The notes under the pieces: generated by a model
What the model was told of the DNA's origin: nothing
Databases searched by the model: none
Seen by the model: only the letters and a program-made list of their open reading frames with translations
Program-made: the position numbers and the translations under genes
NCBI RefSeq assembly: GCF_041595635.1
Contig: NZ_JBFHJW010000005.1
Span: 1-64,000 of the forward strand
DNA length: 64,000 nt
Reading direction: 5' to 3'
Origin: Labilibaculum sp041595635
GTDB taxonomy: Bacteria; Bacteroidota; Bacteroidia; Bacteroidales; Marinifilaceae
Shown here: positions 26,205 through 35,326 of the stretch, in pieces
How positions within the stretch are numbered: the stretch's first letter is position 1
Layout: the number at the start of each line of letters is the position of its first letter

Positions 26205-27119
26205 ATGCAAAGATCTAAATATACAATTCAGAAATTCATACCAACAAGCTCTTTCAAGATATTTTACATATCTATATTTCTTCTAATGGGCTTAGGGGCA
26301 AGTCAAAATTGTTTGGCTCAGGAAGATGAATTTGCGAACGACCCAGTATCGGGAACCTTTGAAACCGGACTTTTAGGAGAAACACAAACAACAGTCACAC
26401 CCTTTGCTGGTGAATTTGAACTTCATATTCAACACCGTTTTGGATTGATTGAAAATGGCTTGGAAGATGTTTTTGGAATTTATGCCAGCTCGAATATACG
26501 AATGGGACTAAATTATGGTGTTACCGAAAAAATCATGCTTGGATATGGATATACAAAAGATTATAAATTGCAGGAGTTTCACGGTAAATATCGTGTATTC
26601 ACCCAAACCGAATCAAACTCCATTCCCGTGTCGGTAGCTGTATATGGTAACCTTTCCATTAATTCACAAGACAAAATTGTATTCGGAAATGATTATGCAT
26701 TTTCCGATCGACTAGGTTATTTTTCACAATTAATTGTCGCACATAAATTTAATGAGAAAATATCCTTACAATTAGCTCCTAGTTTTACCCATTTCAATAA
26801 AACCGATTCTTTAGTGGAACATGATAAAATAGCTATCACTCTTTCAGGTAGAGCCAAAGTTACACCTTCAATGTCGGTGTTTTTCGAATACGATCAGCCT
26901 TTAAACCTTGACAATATGAGAGAATACACGAATTCAGATCAAACCGATCCGGAAGCAAATCTATCTTTTGGTATGGAAATTGGTACTAGTACTCATGTAT
27001 TCCAGGTATTTATGTCGAACTATGAGGGAATTACACCACAAAGGAACATTTTGTACAATTCAAATAAGATTGGTGACGGTGACTTTCTGGTGGGATTTAA
27101 TATCCTGGTTAGATTTTAA
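26205..27119 (+). CDS. DUF5777-family outer-membrane beta-barrel protein
   Basis: A 304-residue protein with an N-terminal signal (core at about 20-36, cleavage near SQNCLAQ) and alternating hydrophobic strands throughout (FELHIQHRFG, NIRMGLNYGV, KIMLGYGYTK, SVAVYGNLS). It ends in a terminal Phe (NILVRF), typical of outer-membrane barrels. The family is found next to cytochromes in Bacteroidota and has no proven function. Its place between two secreted cytochromes suggests a barrel that houses or contacts them. Confidence 0.82.
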   Translation: MQRSKYTIQKFIPTSSFKIFYISIFLLMGLGASQNCLAQEDEFANDPVSGTFETGLLGETQTTVTPFAGEFELHIQHRFGLIENGLEDVFGIYASSNIRMGLNYGVTEKIMLGYGYTKDYKLQEFHGKYRVFTQTESNSIPVSVAVYGNLSINSQDKIVFGNDYAFSDRLGYFSQLIVAHKFNEKISLQLAPSFTHFNKTDSLVEHDKIAITLSGRAKVTPSMSVFFEYDQPLNLDNMREYTNSDQTDPEANLSFGMEIGTSTHVFQVFMSNYEGITPQRNILYNSNKIGDGDFLVGFNILVRF

Positions 27120-27145
27120 TTGATTCTCTTACTAAAAAATAAATC

Positions 27146-27550
27146 ATGAAAAAAATGAAATTTATTATTTTAATTGCAATAGCTGTTGTTGGTTTTGCTT
27201 TTACAATTCAACAGAAACAAGCCGAGCCTTGGGAGGTTCCTGCCGAATATAAAAGCATGAAAAATCCTTTAGCTAATGATCAGGCTAGTGTAAATAAGGG
27301 TAAAATGGTATATATGAAACATTGCCGTTCCTGTCATGGAAATGCAGGACTTGGAGATGGTCCTAAAGCAGCACGTCTAAAAACATTTCCTGGAGATTTT
27401 TCCAGTGCAGAATTTCAGGCACAAACAGATGGTGAAATAATGTATAAATCGATCTTTGGTAGAGATGAAATGCCAAACTACGAAACAAAAATTCCTAGTA
27501 AAAAAGATCGCTGGGCAGTGGTAAACTATATGCGAACATTTAAAAAGTAA
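27146..27550 (+). CDS. Small periplasmic cytochrome c
   Basis: A 134-residue class I cytochrome c with an N-terminal signal or anchor (residues 3-21). It has one haem site, CRSCH (60-64), and a distal Met ligand in GRDEMPNYE. It lies 26 bases after the barrel gene, in the same unit, and could be a soluble shuttle between inner-membrane and outer-membrane components. Confidence 0.93.
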   Translation: MKKMKFIILIAIAVVGFAFTIQQKQAEPWEVPAEYKSMKNPLANDQASVNKGKMVYMKHCRSCHGNAGLGDGPKAARLKTFPGDFSSAEFQAQTDGEIMYKSIFGRDEMPNYETKIPSKKDRWAVVNYMRTFKK

Positions 27551-27572
27551 GCCTAAGATAATAGAAGGTGCT

Positions 27573-27701
27573 TGTCCAAAAAGAACAGACAATAATCATT
27601 ACTAGCAAAAGGTAGGAAATCCATTTTTTATGGATATAAGATTGCAGTAAACTCAATAAAATGATAAAGGATGATAATGTTTTTTTTGGACAGCCTCTTT
27701 T
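27573..27701. repeat. Intergenic element with imperfect inverted ends (copy B)
   Basis: The left end TGTCCAAAAA pairs with the right end TTTTTGGACA across about 100 bases. The right end, TTTTTTGGACAGCCTCTTTT, matches copy A at 18827-18846 at 19 of 20 positions. It splits the cytochrome island into a three-gene and a two-gene block. It contains no ORF. Confidence 0.45.
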
Positions 27702-27750
27702 TCCCTACGACTAGTAACAACCTAAATCTGTAACCAATAACTCATTTAGA

Positions 27751-28713
27751 ATGAAGATAAGCAGCTTACAATTTCTATTCCTGATTATTGGATTTCTTTG
27801 CTCTATTTCTTTATGTTTTGGAAGTGAAACTGAAGAAAATAAGCAATCTGAAAACCTGGAAAATAATAAATGTTTAGCCTGCCATGGCAAACACATCTAC
27901 AAGTACATCAATGAGGACTTTGGCATCGAAATAAAAGAAGCCATGTGTGCAAATCGGTTTATTGATTCGGTAACCTATGCGCAATCTAATCATGGCATGT
28001 TCAAATGCACAGATTGTCATTCGCCTGAATACGAAATATTTCCGCATGCTGGCAACCTACGAATGGAAATGATGTATGCTTGCAACGATTGCCACGGAGG
28101 CGATCCAGAATACGCCAAATTTCATTTTGACGAAATTGAAGAAGCTTTTTATGAAAGCATGCATTACAATCGGGCTCCAGATGCTTTTAATTGCTGGAGT
28201 TGTCACAACCCACATTCCTATAAAACACAGGCAAGTAAAGGAGGAAAAATCTCTGAAACAGTTAGCTACGACAATAACATTTGTCTAAAATGCCATGCAG
28301 ATATTAGTCAATTCGAGCTACTCACCGAAAGAGAGAATATTAATATTCTTAAAACCCACAAATGGTTACCCAACCAAGAACTTCACTTTAAAAATGTTCG
28401 GTGTATCGAATGTCACACTCAGCTTAACGACAGTCTTTTAGTTAGTCATGTAGTAATGCCAAAAGAAAATGCCATTCGAGAATGTACCACCTGTCATTCC
28501 GAAAACTCACACCTAATGGCAAGCCTTTACAAATATAAAAGCATGGAATCTCGCAAAAGCGGGGGCTTTATAAATGCAGTAATCATTAACGAATCGTATG
28601 TAATTGGTGCCAACCGAAATAAATATTTAAATATTTTAAGTGTAATTATTTTTGGAATCGTGCTTAGCGGCATTTTTATTCATACTCTTTTCAGAATCTT
28701 TAAACGTAAATAA
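27751..28713 (+). CDS. Heptaheme c-type cytochrome with C-terminal membrane anchor
   Basis: A 320-residue exported cytochrome. A signal peptide is followed by seven CxxCH sites at 41, 86, 111, 148, 178, 218 and 245, with further His residues between them that could be distal ligands. A hydrophobic helix at 292-313 and a basic tail (FKRK) anchor it in the inner membrane with the haems in the periplasm. The next gene, a b-type cytochrome, starts one base after its stop codon, so the two probably form a quinol-oxidising complex. The family resembles periplasmic multihaem subunits related to NapC/NrfH or octahaem-type carriers but I cannot assign it precisely. Confidence 0.93.
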   Translation: MKISSLQFLFLIIGFLCSISLCFGSETEENKQSENLENNKCLACHGKHIYKYINEDFGIEIKEAMCANRFIDSVTYAQSNHGMFKCTDCHSPEYEIFPHAGNLRMEMMYACNDCHGGDPEYAKFHFDEIEEAFYESMHYNRAPDAFNCWSCHNPHSYKTQASKGGKISETVSYDNNICLKCHADISQFELLTERENINILKTHKWLPNQELHFKNVRCIECHTQLNDSLLVSHVVMPKENAIRECTTCHSENSHLMASLYKYKSMESRKSGGFINAVIINESYVIGANRNKYLNILSVIIFGIVLSGIFIHTLFRIFKRK

Positions 28714-28714
28714 G

Positions 28715-29329
28715 ATGGCAAACGAAAAAATATATCTTTATCCGATCTGGATTCGAATCTGGCACTGGTTAAATGCTCTATTATTTATCACACTAATGAT
28801 CACTGGAATTAGCATGCAGTATTCTAATCCTGAAAACCCATTTTTAGTTTCCTTTGAGTTATCGGTGCAACTGCACAATATTTGCGGTATTTTATTGAGC
28901 ATCAACTACCTGATATTTTTCTTGGGTAACCTAATTACATCAAATGGTAAGCATTACAGGATGCAAAGCAAAGGATTATTCACTCGATTATACAATCAGA
29001 GTATTTTCTATCTATTCGGGATGTTCAAAAAACAAGATTCACCCTATCCTATTTCTACAGAAAATAAATTTAATCCGCTACAGCGATTTATCTACTCCAC
29101 GGCTATGTATGTGGGCTTCCCTATTATTATAGTAAGCGGTTTGGCTTTGTTTTTTCCGGAAATAATCATTCGGCAGATATTTGGACTAAGCGGAATTTTA
29201 GTTACTGCTTTATTTCATGTAATTATAGGATTTATTTTATCCTTATTCTTGTTCATCCATTTGTATGTTTGCACAATTGGAAGTTCTATCATTAGTAATT
29301 TCAAGAGTATGATTACCGGATGGCATTAG
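28715..29329 (+). CDS. Membrane cytochrome b, b561 / Ni,Fe-hydrogenase b-subunit type
   Basis: A 204-residue inner-membrane protein with four main hydrophobic segments. Four His residues sit in them (IWHWLNALLF, QLHNICGILL, LFHVIIGFIL, FIHLYVCTIG), enough for two b haems as in hydrogenase and thiosulfate-reductase b subunits. The start used, ATG at 28715, follows the heptaheme stop directly; an upstream frame at 28652 overlaps that gene and is a shadow. The likely role is electron exchange between menaquinone and the heptaheme protein. Confidence 0.88.
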   Translation: MANEKIYLYPIWIRIWHWLNALLFITLMITGISMQYSNPENPFLVSFELSVQLHNICGILLSINYLIFFLGNLITSNGKHYRMQSKGLFTRLYNQSIFYLFGMFKKQDSPYPISTENKFNPLQRFIYSTAMYVGFPIIIVSGLALFFPEIIIRQIFGLSGILVTALFHVIIGFILSLFLFIHLYVCTIGSSIISNFKSMITGWH

Positions 29330-29344
29330 TACACATCGCAACAA

Positions 29345-29374
29345 AAAAAACCACTCCAAAAAGAGTGGTTTTTT
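29345..29374. terminator. Bidirectional terminator
   Basis: AAAAAACCACTC and its complement form a 12-bp stem with a six-base loop and T-runs on both strands, between the cytochrome b gene and the DUF4332 gene. Confidence 0.9.
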
Positions 29375-29388
29375 GCATTCGAAAAAGA

Positions 29389-29796
29389 TTAATAAGTTAC
29401 TACTGGAGGTAATTTTTTTGCCTGCTGAATAAAGTCTTCCACCTGAGTTGCTCCAGGGACAGCACGAGTTACCTTTTTTTCTGCCTGAACTTCAACTAGC
29501 TTTGCATGTAAGTTTTCAGCATTTCGGTTACGTAACTCCTTCACAGTATCAACTCCAGACACTTTTAACAATTCTGCAAACTGACTACCAATTCCTTTAA
29601 TACGGAATAGATCAGCCATATTAACAAAATCAAGAATTCTTCCTTCATCAATACCACTTTCTTCGGCAATGGTTTTTCTACCTGATTTACTACAACCTTT
29701 TTCCAGTAAGGCATCTACAGTTGTTACACCTGCTTTTTCTAATTTTCCTGCGAAGGTTGGTCCTATACCTTCAATTTCTGAAATTTGTTTTGCCAT
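29389..29796 (-). CDS. DUF4332 helix-hairpin-helix protein
   Basis: A 135-residue cytoplasmic protein with two helix-hairpin-helix units: IEGIGPTFAGKLEKAGVTTV near the start and IKGIGSQFAELLKVSGVDTV near residue 66. Such repeats usually bind DNA backbone non-specifically, and DUF4332 proteins otherwise have no assigned role. It is 11 bases downstream of the DUF937-like gene on the same strand, so the two are co-transcribed. Confidence 0.85.
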   Translation of the reverse strand: MAKQISEIEGIGPTFAGKLEKAGVTTVDALLEKGCSKSGRKTIAEESGIDEGRILDFVNMADLFRIKGIGSQFAELLKVSGVDTVKELRNRNAENLHAKLVEVQAEKKVTRAVPGATQVEDFIQQAKKLPPVVTY

Positions 29797-29807
29797 TTTT
29801 TTGCTAT

Positions 29808-30245
29808 TTAAAATTTAAACTTATCTTTTAATAATCCACCAATCTTGCCAGTAATCCCATCGGTAACTAAATCACCCAATAAACTTTTAACACCTTCGTC
29901 ATTATTAGTAGGTGCATCATCTTTACTGTTTATAAATTTAAAAACCATTGGAATTACAGCTGAACTAATGGTAGAAGCCATTGTGCTGTTTACTCCCAAC
30001 TTAGAAATAAGATTTGAACCATAGTTCGAAACAATAGACTGCACCAAAGAACTAGATGAGCCTCCAGAGAAAGCATTGGTTATATCTCCAATTTTACCAG
30101 CAGTTAGAGAATCGGTAAGTCCTGAAATAACGCTATCATTAGCCAATTCTAAAGCTTTTTTGTGTTGGTTCGAAGGTAATCCTAGTCCTTCTAAAAGCCC
30201 AGATCCCTGACTGCTTAATGCTTTACTTATTAAATCTTTAATCAT
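29808..30245 (-). CDS. DUF937/YidB-like protein
   Basis: A 145-residue protein rich in Ser, Gly, Leu and Ile. Its amphipathic helices (SVISGLTDSLTAGKIGDI, LVQSIVSNYGSNLISKLGV, MASTISSAVIPMVFKFI) follow the pattern of the DUF937/YidB family. There is no signal peptide. Function is unknown. It is the first gene of a two-gene unit with the DUF4332 gene. Confidence 0.6.
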   Translation of the reverse strand: MIKDLISKALSSQGSGLLEGLGLPSNQHKKALELANDSVISGLTDSLTAGKIGDITNAFSGGSSSSLVQSIVSNYGSNLISKLGVNSTMASTISSAVIPMVFKFINSKDDAPTNNDEGVKSLLGDLVTDGITGKIGGLLKDKFKF

Positions 30246-30761
30246 GATGTCGATTACTTATCTTTATTAACAATTGTAATTTCTACATCTATCAATGTAG
30301 TGACTTGAACAAACAAACGTTTGCGCTTATTTTATGGAATACAGAATGAAATTCCATTTGAAGAGAATACAAACTTGTTTAGCTATAAAAACAAGGAGGT
30401 CGTTTTTTAATGAGATTTATACTTCCCAATCAAAAATAAATCTGATTGAATAATTTATGAGAACTTTTAACTTATGTTTTAAAAAACAATAAGAGAGGAC
30501 AAGTAACATGACTTAAAACAACCAATTGATCTTCTAAAATGTAGATATTGAACAAATACAATGCGAAAACAATAGCGAATCAACATTTTTTTAATTTAAA
30601 AGTAAATGAGCTTGTCTTCATCATTTATATTTTGCCTGTAATTAGAGCATATTCAGATGTTTAGTCAATGTTTTGTTATCCTTAATTGGATTATTAAGTC
30701 TAATTTAATTAAATTTATTTAGTATATAAAATAAATTTTACGTCCCTTAAAAATAATTTAC
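30246..30761. other. Gene-free divergent region of 516 bases
   Basis: Very AT-rich. It holds a CAAACGTTTG palindrome at 30314-30323 and an isolated AAGGAGGT at 30393-30400, ten bases before an ATG that opens only a nine-codon ORF (30410-30439). Shine-Dalgarno sites are rare in this phylum, so the site may be chance or part of an RNA. I see no tRNA or recognisable riboswitch. Confidence 0.45.
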
Positions 30762-32261
30762 ATGACAATGGAATCAAAGCTCTTATTAGGTGGTGTTATG
30801 GTAGATGCCACTCCTATTGATGGACAGCAAGTAAGCATTTCAGCACAATCGTTAAATCGCCATGGCTTAATTTCCGGCGCAACCGGAACAGGAAAAACAA
30901 AATCGCTACAAGTACTAATTGAGGAGCTCTCTGGAATTGGTGTTCCATCTATTGTTATGGATATAAAAGGCGATATTAGTGGATTAGGAGCAGAAGGCAG
31001 CACCAATAAAGTCATTGAGAAACGTTCCCATCACATTCAAATGGATTGGAAGGGAAAACGCTTCCCAATAGAATTCATGAGCATCTCCGATGAACCTGGC
31101 TTAGCTCTGAAAAGTACCATCTCCGAGTTTGGCCCTATTATTCTGAGCAAAATTCTATCGCTTAACGATACCCAAACTTCACTTTTATCCATTCTTTTTC
31201 TGTTTTGTGACGATAAAAAACTTCCACTTCTCGATTTAGATGATTTGAAAACCGTTTTGCGTTACGCTACGGGAGAAGGGAAACAAGAAATTCAAAAAAT
31301 GTATGGTCTGGTTCCTATCAACTCAGCACATGCTGTCATGCGAAGATTAACTCAGTTAGAGCAACAAGGCGGAGATAAAATTTTTGGCGAGCCCTCTTTC
31401 GATGTACATGATTTGTGCAGAACTGATGGAAATGGTTTGGGAATGATTAATATCATCCGTTTAACGGATATACAATCGAAACCAACACTTTTTTCGGCTT
31501 TTATGTTAGCACTTTTAGCCGAAGTATTTGAAGTTTTCCCTGAAAAAGGAGATGTTGACAAACCAGAACTGATGATATTCATTGACGAAGCACATCTCAT
31601 ATTCAAAAATGCATCAAAAGAACTTCTCAACCAACTAGATACCATTATAAAACTAATTCGATCCAAAGGAATTGGAATTGTTTTTATAACTCAAACACCT
31701 AATGATATCCCAGAAAACATTCTAAGTCAGCTCGGATTTAAAATTCAGCATGCCTTAAGAGCCTTTACAGCTAAAGACCGGAAAGCCATTAAGCTTTTGT
31801 CTCAAAATTTTCCAGAGAGCGAAGTCTATAATGTAGAGTCACTAATTACCGAATTGGGAATTGGAGAAGCATTAATATCATCTCTAGACAGAAAAGGAAG
31901 ACCAACTCCATTGGTTCACTCATTAATGCGTCCTCCTTATTCCCGAATGGATATTTTAACGGCTCCAGAAATCAATTCTATTTTAAAAAAATCGGAACTT
32001 TCGAGTAAATACAACAAAGAAATTGATCGAGAAAGTGCACATGAAATTCTAATGGAAAGAATTGAACAAATGCTTGAAAAGGAAGAAGAAAAAAAAGGAA
32101 ATAATCAGAAACGTCAATCGAGATCAAGAGTAAAAGAAAAAAATCAATTCGAAAAAATAATGACTAGTTCAATAGGGACAACCATTGTTCGAGAATTGAC
32201 CAGAGGAATTTTAGGGGTTTTTGGTATTTCAACAAGTACACGCAGAACAAGTAAAAAATAG
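30762..32261 (+). CDS. HerA-like ATPase, DUF853 family
   Basis: A 499-residue P-loop ATPase of the HerA/FtsK superfamily, DUF853 branch. Walker A GATGTGKT is at 39-46, Walker B is LMIFIDEAHLIF near residue 267, and VFITQTPNDIP and an arginine-containing C-terminal part follow. The C-terminus past about 420 is a Lys/Glu-rich coiled region followed by a hydrophobic patch. No NurA nuclease or other partner is adjacent. DUF853 ATPases may act on DNA, but no function is proven. A second in-frame ATG is at 30768. Confidence 0.88.
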   Translation: MTMESKLLLGGVMVDATPIDGQQVSISAQSLNRHGLISGATGTGKTKSLQVLIEELSGIGVPSIVMDIKGDISGLGAEGSTNKVIEKRSHHIQMDWKGKRFPIEFMSISDEPGLALKSTISEFGPIILSKILSLNDTQTSLLSILFLFCDDKKLPLLDLDDLKTVLRYATGEGKQEIQKMYGLVPINSAHAVMRRLTQLEQQGGDKIFGEPSFDVHDLCRTDGNGLGMINIIRLTDIQSKPTLFSAFMLALLAEVFEVFPEKGDVDKPELMIFIDEAHLIFKNASKELLNQLDTIIKLIRSKGIGIVFITQTPNDIPENILSQLGFKIQHALRAFTAKDRKAIKLLSQNFPESEVYNVESLITELGIGEALISSLDRKGRPTPLVHSLMRPPYSRMDILTAPEINSILKKSELSSKYNKEIDRESAHEILMERIEQMLEKEEEKKGNNQKRQSRSRVKEKNQFEKIMTSSIGTTIVRELTRGILGVFGISTSTRRTSKK

Positions 32262-32468
32262 TCACACATAGAGTGAAAACTAATCAACAATAATCTATTC
32301 AGTTCATTAACAACAAAAACTACGACTAAAAAAATAGAACTTAACTGTTAGTGATTTGTTAAAAAATTCTTACTTTATTAGAAAATTAAAAAAGACTTCC
32401 TATTTTTACAATCATAAACAATAAAATAAATTCGAGCAAAAAGTATTAAAACCAGTTTCTTTTTAAAG

Positions 32469-32918
32469 ATGAAAAAACCCATTAAAAATATCATAGCCAT
32501 TCTTCTGCTAGGATTCTACCTCGCTGGCTTTTGTGGTATTCATCTTTTAAGCTTCAACTGTAGTTCTTGCGGGTTTTCCGATATCCAACTCACTCAAAAC
32601 AATTTCTCGCTTTCAGCGGAAAAACAGTCTGAGTGTTGCAATCTGGAACAAAGCCAGAAAGATTCCCTAAAGACTGCGAACTGTGAAAAAAATACTCATT
32701 GCTGCGATTCTGAACTTATTTATCTCAAAAACAATCCAAAAACCACATTAGCAAAAGAAAATAAAGCTCCTCTTGCTAATGAATCTATACTTTTCATTAC
32801 TCAAACAATTAAACTGCTAAGGATACTTGCGAAAAGCATTAATCCGAAACCAATTGCAAACACTTTTTACCAGCAAACAGAGCCAAGTCTTCATATGCTC
32901 TGCACCTACCGCTGTTGA
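32469..32918 (+). CDS. Small Cys-rich secreted protein of a heavy-metal uptake locus
   Basis: A 149-residue protein with an N-terminal hydrophobic signal or anchor (residues 7-28) and several Cys pairs (CSSC, ECC, CEKNTHCC, CTYRC) in an otherwise polar chain. Such small Cys-rich proteins often precede TonB receptors with metal-binding neighbours in Bacteroidota. It is followed by a heavy-metal-type TonB receptor and an HMA-domain protein, so metal binding in the periplasm is plausible. No experimental function is known to me. Confidence 0.72.
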   Translation: MKKPIKNIIAILLLGFYLAGFCGIHLLSFNCSSCGFSDIQLTQNNFSLSAEKQSECCNLEQSQKDSLKTANCEKNTHCCDSELIYLKNNPKTTLAKENKAPLANESILFITQTIKLLRILAKSINPKPIANTFYQQTEPSLHMLCTYRC

Positions 32919-33046
32919 TTTTATCCCTTTCTATTTTTCAAAGAGCTAGTATTTCTACTAGATTCTATTTATCAATTCAACAAACCTCTATTTCAACAGA
33001 ATAAGATGAGCCTTGCTGTGCTTTTCTTATGCATTAATATGCACTT

Positions 33047-35263
33047 ATGAAAATTAAAATACTAAGCATACTTCTCTCTTTGCTTCCGCTATTCTCCTTT
33101 GCGGATATGATAAAAGGAAGGGTGATCGAAAAATCATCAACTGAAAAAACTGATGCCCTGCCAGGTGCTTCTATTTTTTGGAAAAATACCAATCAGGGAA
33201 CAATATCAGATAGTAATGGAAATTTTGAACTGACTTCAAACAATGAATCCAACATTCTAGTTGTGCAATTTGTGGGTTATACGTCTCAGCAAATCCAAAT
33301 CAGTAAAAGCAATAAAAACAATCTGATTATTAAATTAGAACCCAATATTGAACTAAACGAAGTTCTAATTAGCTCTCGTAAATTAGGAACCACTATCGAT
33401 AGGGATAATCCAATGCAATCGCAAAGCATTACTGGTGCAGAGCTTTGCAAAGCAGCATGTTGCAATTTGTCGGAGAGTTTCGAAACCAATGCTTCGGTGG
33501 ATGTTTCCTATGCCGATGCCGCAACGGGAGCGAAATCTATCAAACTTCTTGGGTTGACAGGAAAATACATTGAAATGATGACGGAGAAAAATCCAAATTT
33601 TAAAGGATTGGCTTCGGTTTATGGCATGGCTTACGTTCCTGGTCCCTGGATGGAATCAATTCAGGTTTCGAAAGGAGTTGGATCGGTTGTTAATGGTTAC
33701 GAATCAATAACTGGACAAATTAATATTGAATATCAAAAGCCTCAGACTGCAGCCAAATTTTATGTGAATAGCTACGCCAATAGCATGGGAATGGCTGAAT
33801 CAAATGCAATGATAGCCCTAAAACTATCATCTACACTTTCAACATCTATCTTGGCTCATGTTCAGGATAACGATAAGGAGATAGATAAAAACCACGATGA
33901 TTTTCTAGATGATCCAATGGTAACTCAATACAATTTTATGAATAGATGGAATTGGGACATTAGTTCGAATTTCAAAAGTCAGTTTGGCTTTAAATTCATT
34001 GATGAACAACGCATTGGAGGACAAACCGATTATAATCCCAATGAGCTAGACAACAATAGCAATGCCTACCAAATAAATATTGATACCAGAAGATATGAAG
34101 CATTCGCAAAGTTAGGTTACCTTTTTCCTAAGGATATAAACAAAAGCATTGCGCTCATCACTAATTTTGCATCGCACGAACAGAATTCTTTTTATGGGAC
34201 AAGAGAATACAATGCCGATCAGAAATATTTCTATGCAAACTTGTTATTTCAATCCTATTTTGGAAATATAAAACACAAGTACACGGCAGGTTTATCTTAT
34301 ATCCACGATGATTTTAAGGATATTCTTACAGGAGGATTGGGAACCAATCGGATCGAGAATGTTGCAGGTGTTTATGCTGAATACACTTGGCTTCCTTCGA
34401 ATGATCTAACCTTTCAGACCGGATTACGATACGATGATCACAATATTTATGGTGGCTTTTTGACTCCCCGCTTGCATATCAGATATCAGTTTACTCCAAA
34501 ATCGACATTCCGAATTGCTGCAGGAAGTGGCCGACGGACAGCAAATCCAATTTCCGAAAATAGCTTCCTACTAGCATCAAACCGATCGTTTGAAATTGCC
34601 GATGATCTACAACAAGAAAAAGCCTGGAACTTTGGTTTCAGCCTGAGTCAATATTTTAGCCTGTTTGGCATCGAGTTTTCAGCCCTTGGCGACTTTTACA
34701 GAACAACGTTCGACAATCAAGTCATTGTGGATTTAGACAAAAGTGTGCATTCTGTTTCGTTCTACAATTTAGACGGTAAATCATGGGCTAATAACTATCA
34801 GATTGAATTGAAATTTGAGCCCATAAATCGTTTTAATGTGACAACAGCTATTCGTTTCTCTGATGTAAAAACGGATATCAACCAAGAATTCGTAACAACA
34901 CCTTATGTGAATCGCTACAAAGGACTGATTAATTTATCCTATGCAAGCAAGTTTAATAAGTGGCAATTCGATATCACAAGTCAGTTGAATGGCGACATGC
35001 GGATCCCCTCAACAAAGGAAAATCCTTCACAATATCAGCGTAGAGAGAAATCGCCTGTTTATGCTCTATTAAATGCACAAGTGACCAAACGATTTCGCAT
35101 TTGGGAGCTTTATGTCGGAGCTGAAAATATCAGCAACTATACTCAAAAGAACCCAATCATTCAAGCTGAAAATCCATTTGGGGAGTATTTTGATGCTTCT
35201 ATGATTTGGGGACCAATTCAGGAGAGAAAATTTTATGCAGGCATTCGCCTAACTATTCAATAA
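33047..35263 (+). CDS. TonB-dependent receptor, heavy-metal type
   Basis: A 738-residue outer-membrane receptor for energised uptake. After the signal peptide comes a CarboxypepD_reg-like domain (about 24-105, PGASIFWKNTNQG), then a plug domain (about 120-225) and a beta-barrel to the C-terminus. The plug contains an unusual Cys cluster, CKAACC near residue 135, which is common in receptors paired with HMA proteins. The flanking Cys-rich and HMA genes suggest copper or another soft metal, alone or as a chelate. Confidence 0.9.
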   Translation: MKIKILSILLSLLPLFSFADMIKGRVIEKSSTEKTDALPGASIFWKNTNQGTISDSNGNFELTSNNESNILVVQFVGYTSQQIQISKSNKNNLIIKLEPNIELNEVLISSRKLGTTIDRDNPMQSQSITGAELCKAACCNLSESFETNASVDVSYADAATGAKSIKLLGLTGKYIEMMTEKNPNFKGLASVYGMAYVPGPWMESIQVSKGVGSVVNGYESITGQINIEYQKPQTAAKFYVNSYANSMGMAESNAMIALKLSSTLSTSILAHVQDNDKEIDKNHDDFLDDPMVTQYNFMNRWNWDISSNFKSQFGFKFIDEQRIGGQTDYNPNELDNNSNAYQINIDTRRYEAFAKLGYLFPKDINKSIALITNFASHEQNSFYGTREYNADQKYFYANLLFQSYFGNIKHKYTAGLSYIHDDFKDILTGGLGTNRIENVAGVYAEYTWLPSNDLTFQTGLRYDDHNIYGGFLTPRLHIRYQFTPKSTFRIAAGSGRRTANPISENSFLLASNRSFEIADDLQQEKAWNFGFSLSQYFSLFGIEFSALGDFYRTTFDNQVIVDLDKSVHSVSFYNLDGKSWANNYQIELKFEPINRFNVTTAIRFSDVKTDINQEFVTTPYVNRYKGLINLSYASKFNKWQFDITSQLNGDMRIPSTKENPSQYQRREKSPVYALLNAQVTKRFRIWELYVGAENISNYTQKNPIIQAENPFGEYFDASMIWGPIQERKFYAGIRLTIQ

Positions 35264-35326
35264 TATTTTAGTCGATAACACTCATTACTTATTCAAAATA
35301 ATATCACACACAATAAAAAACAGAAT

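Noticed and set aside
27573..27701. Complete insertion sequence
   Set aside because: Too short for a transposase and without ORF; only a repeat or terminator-like element can be supported.
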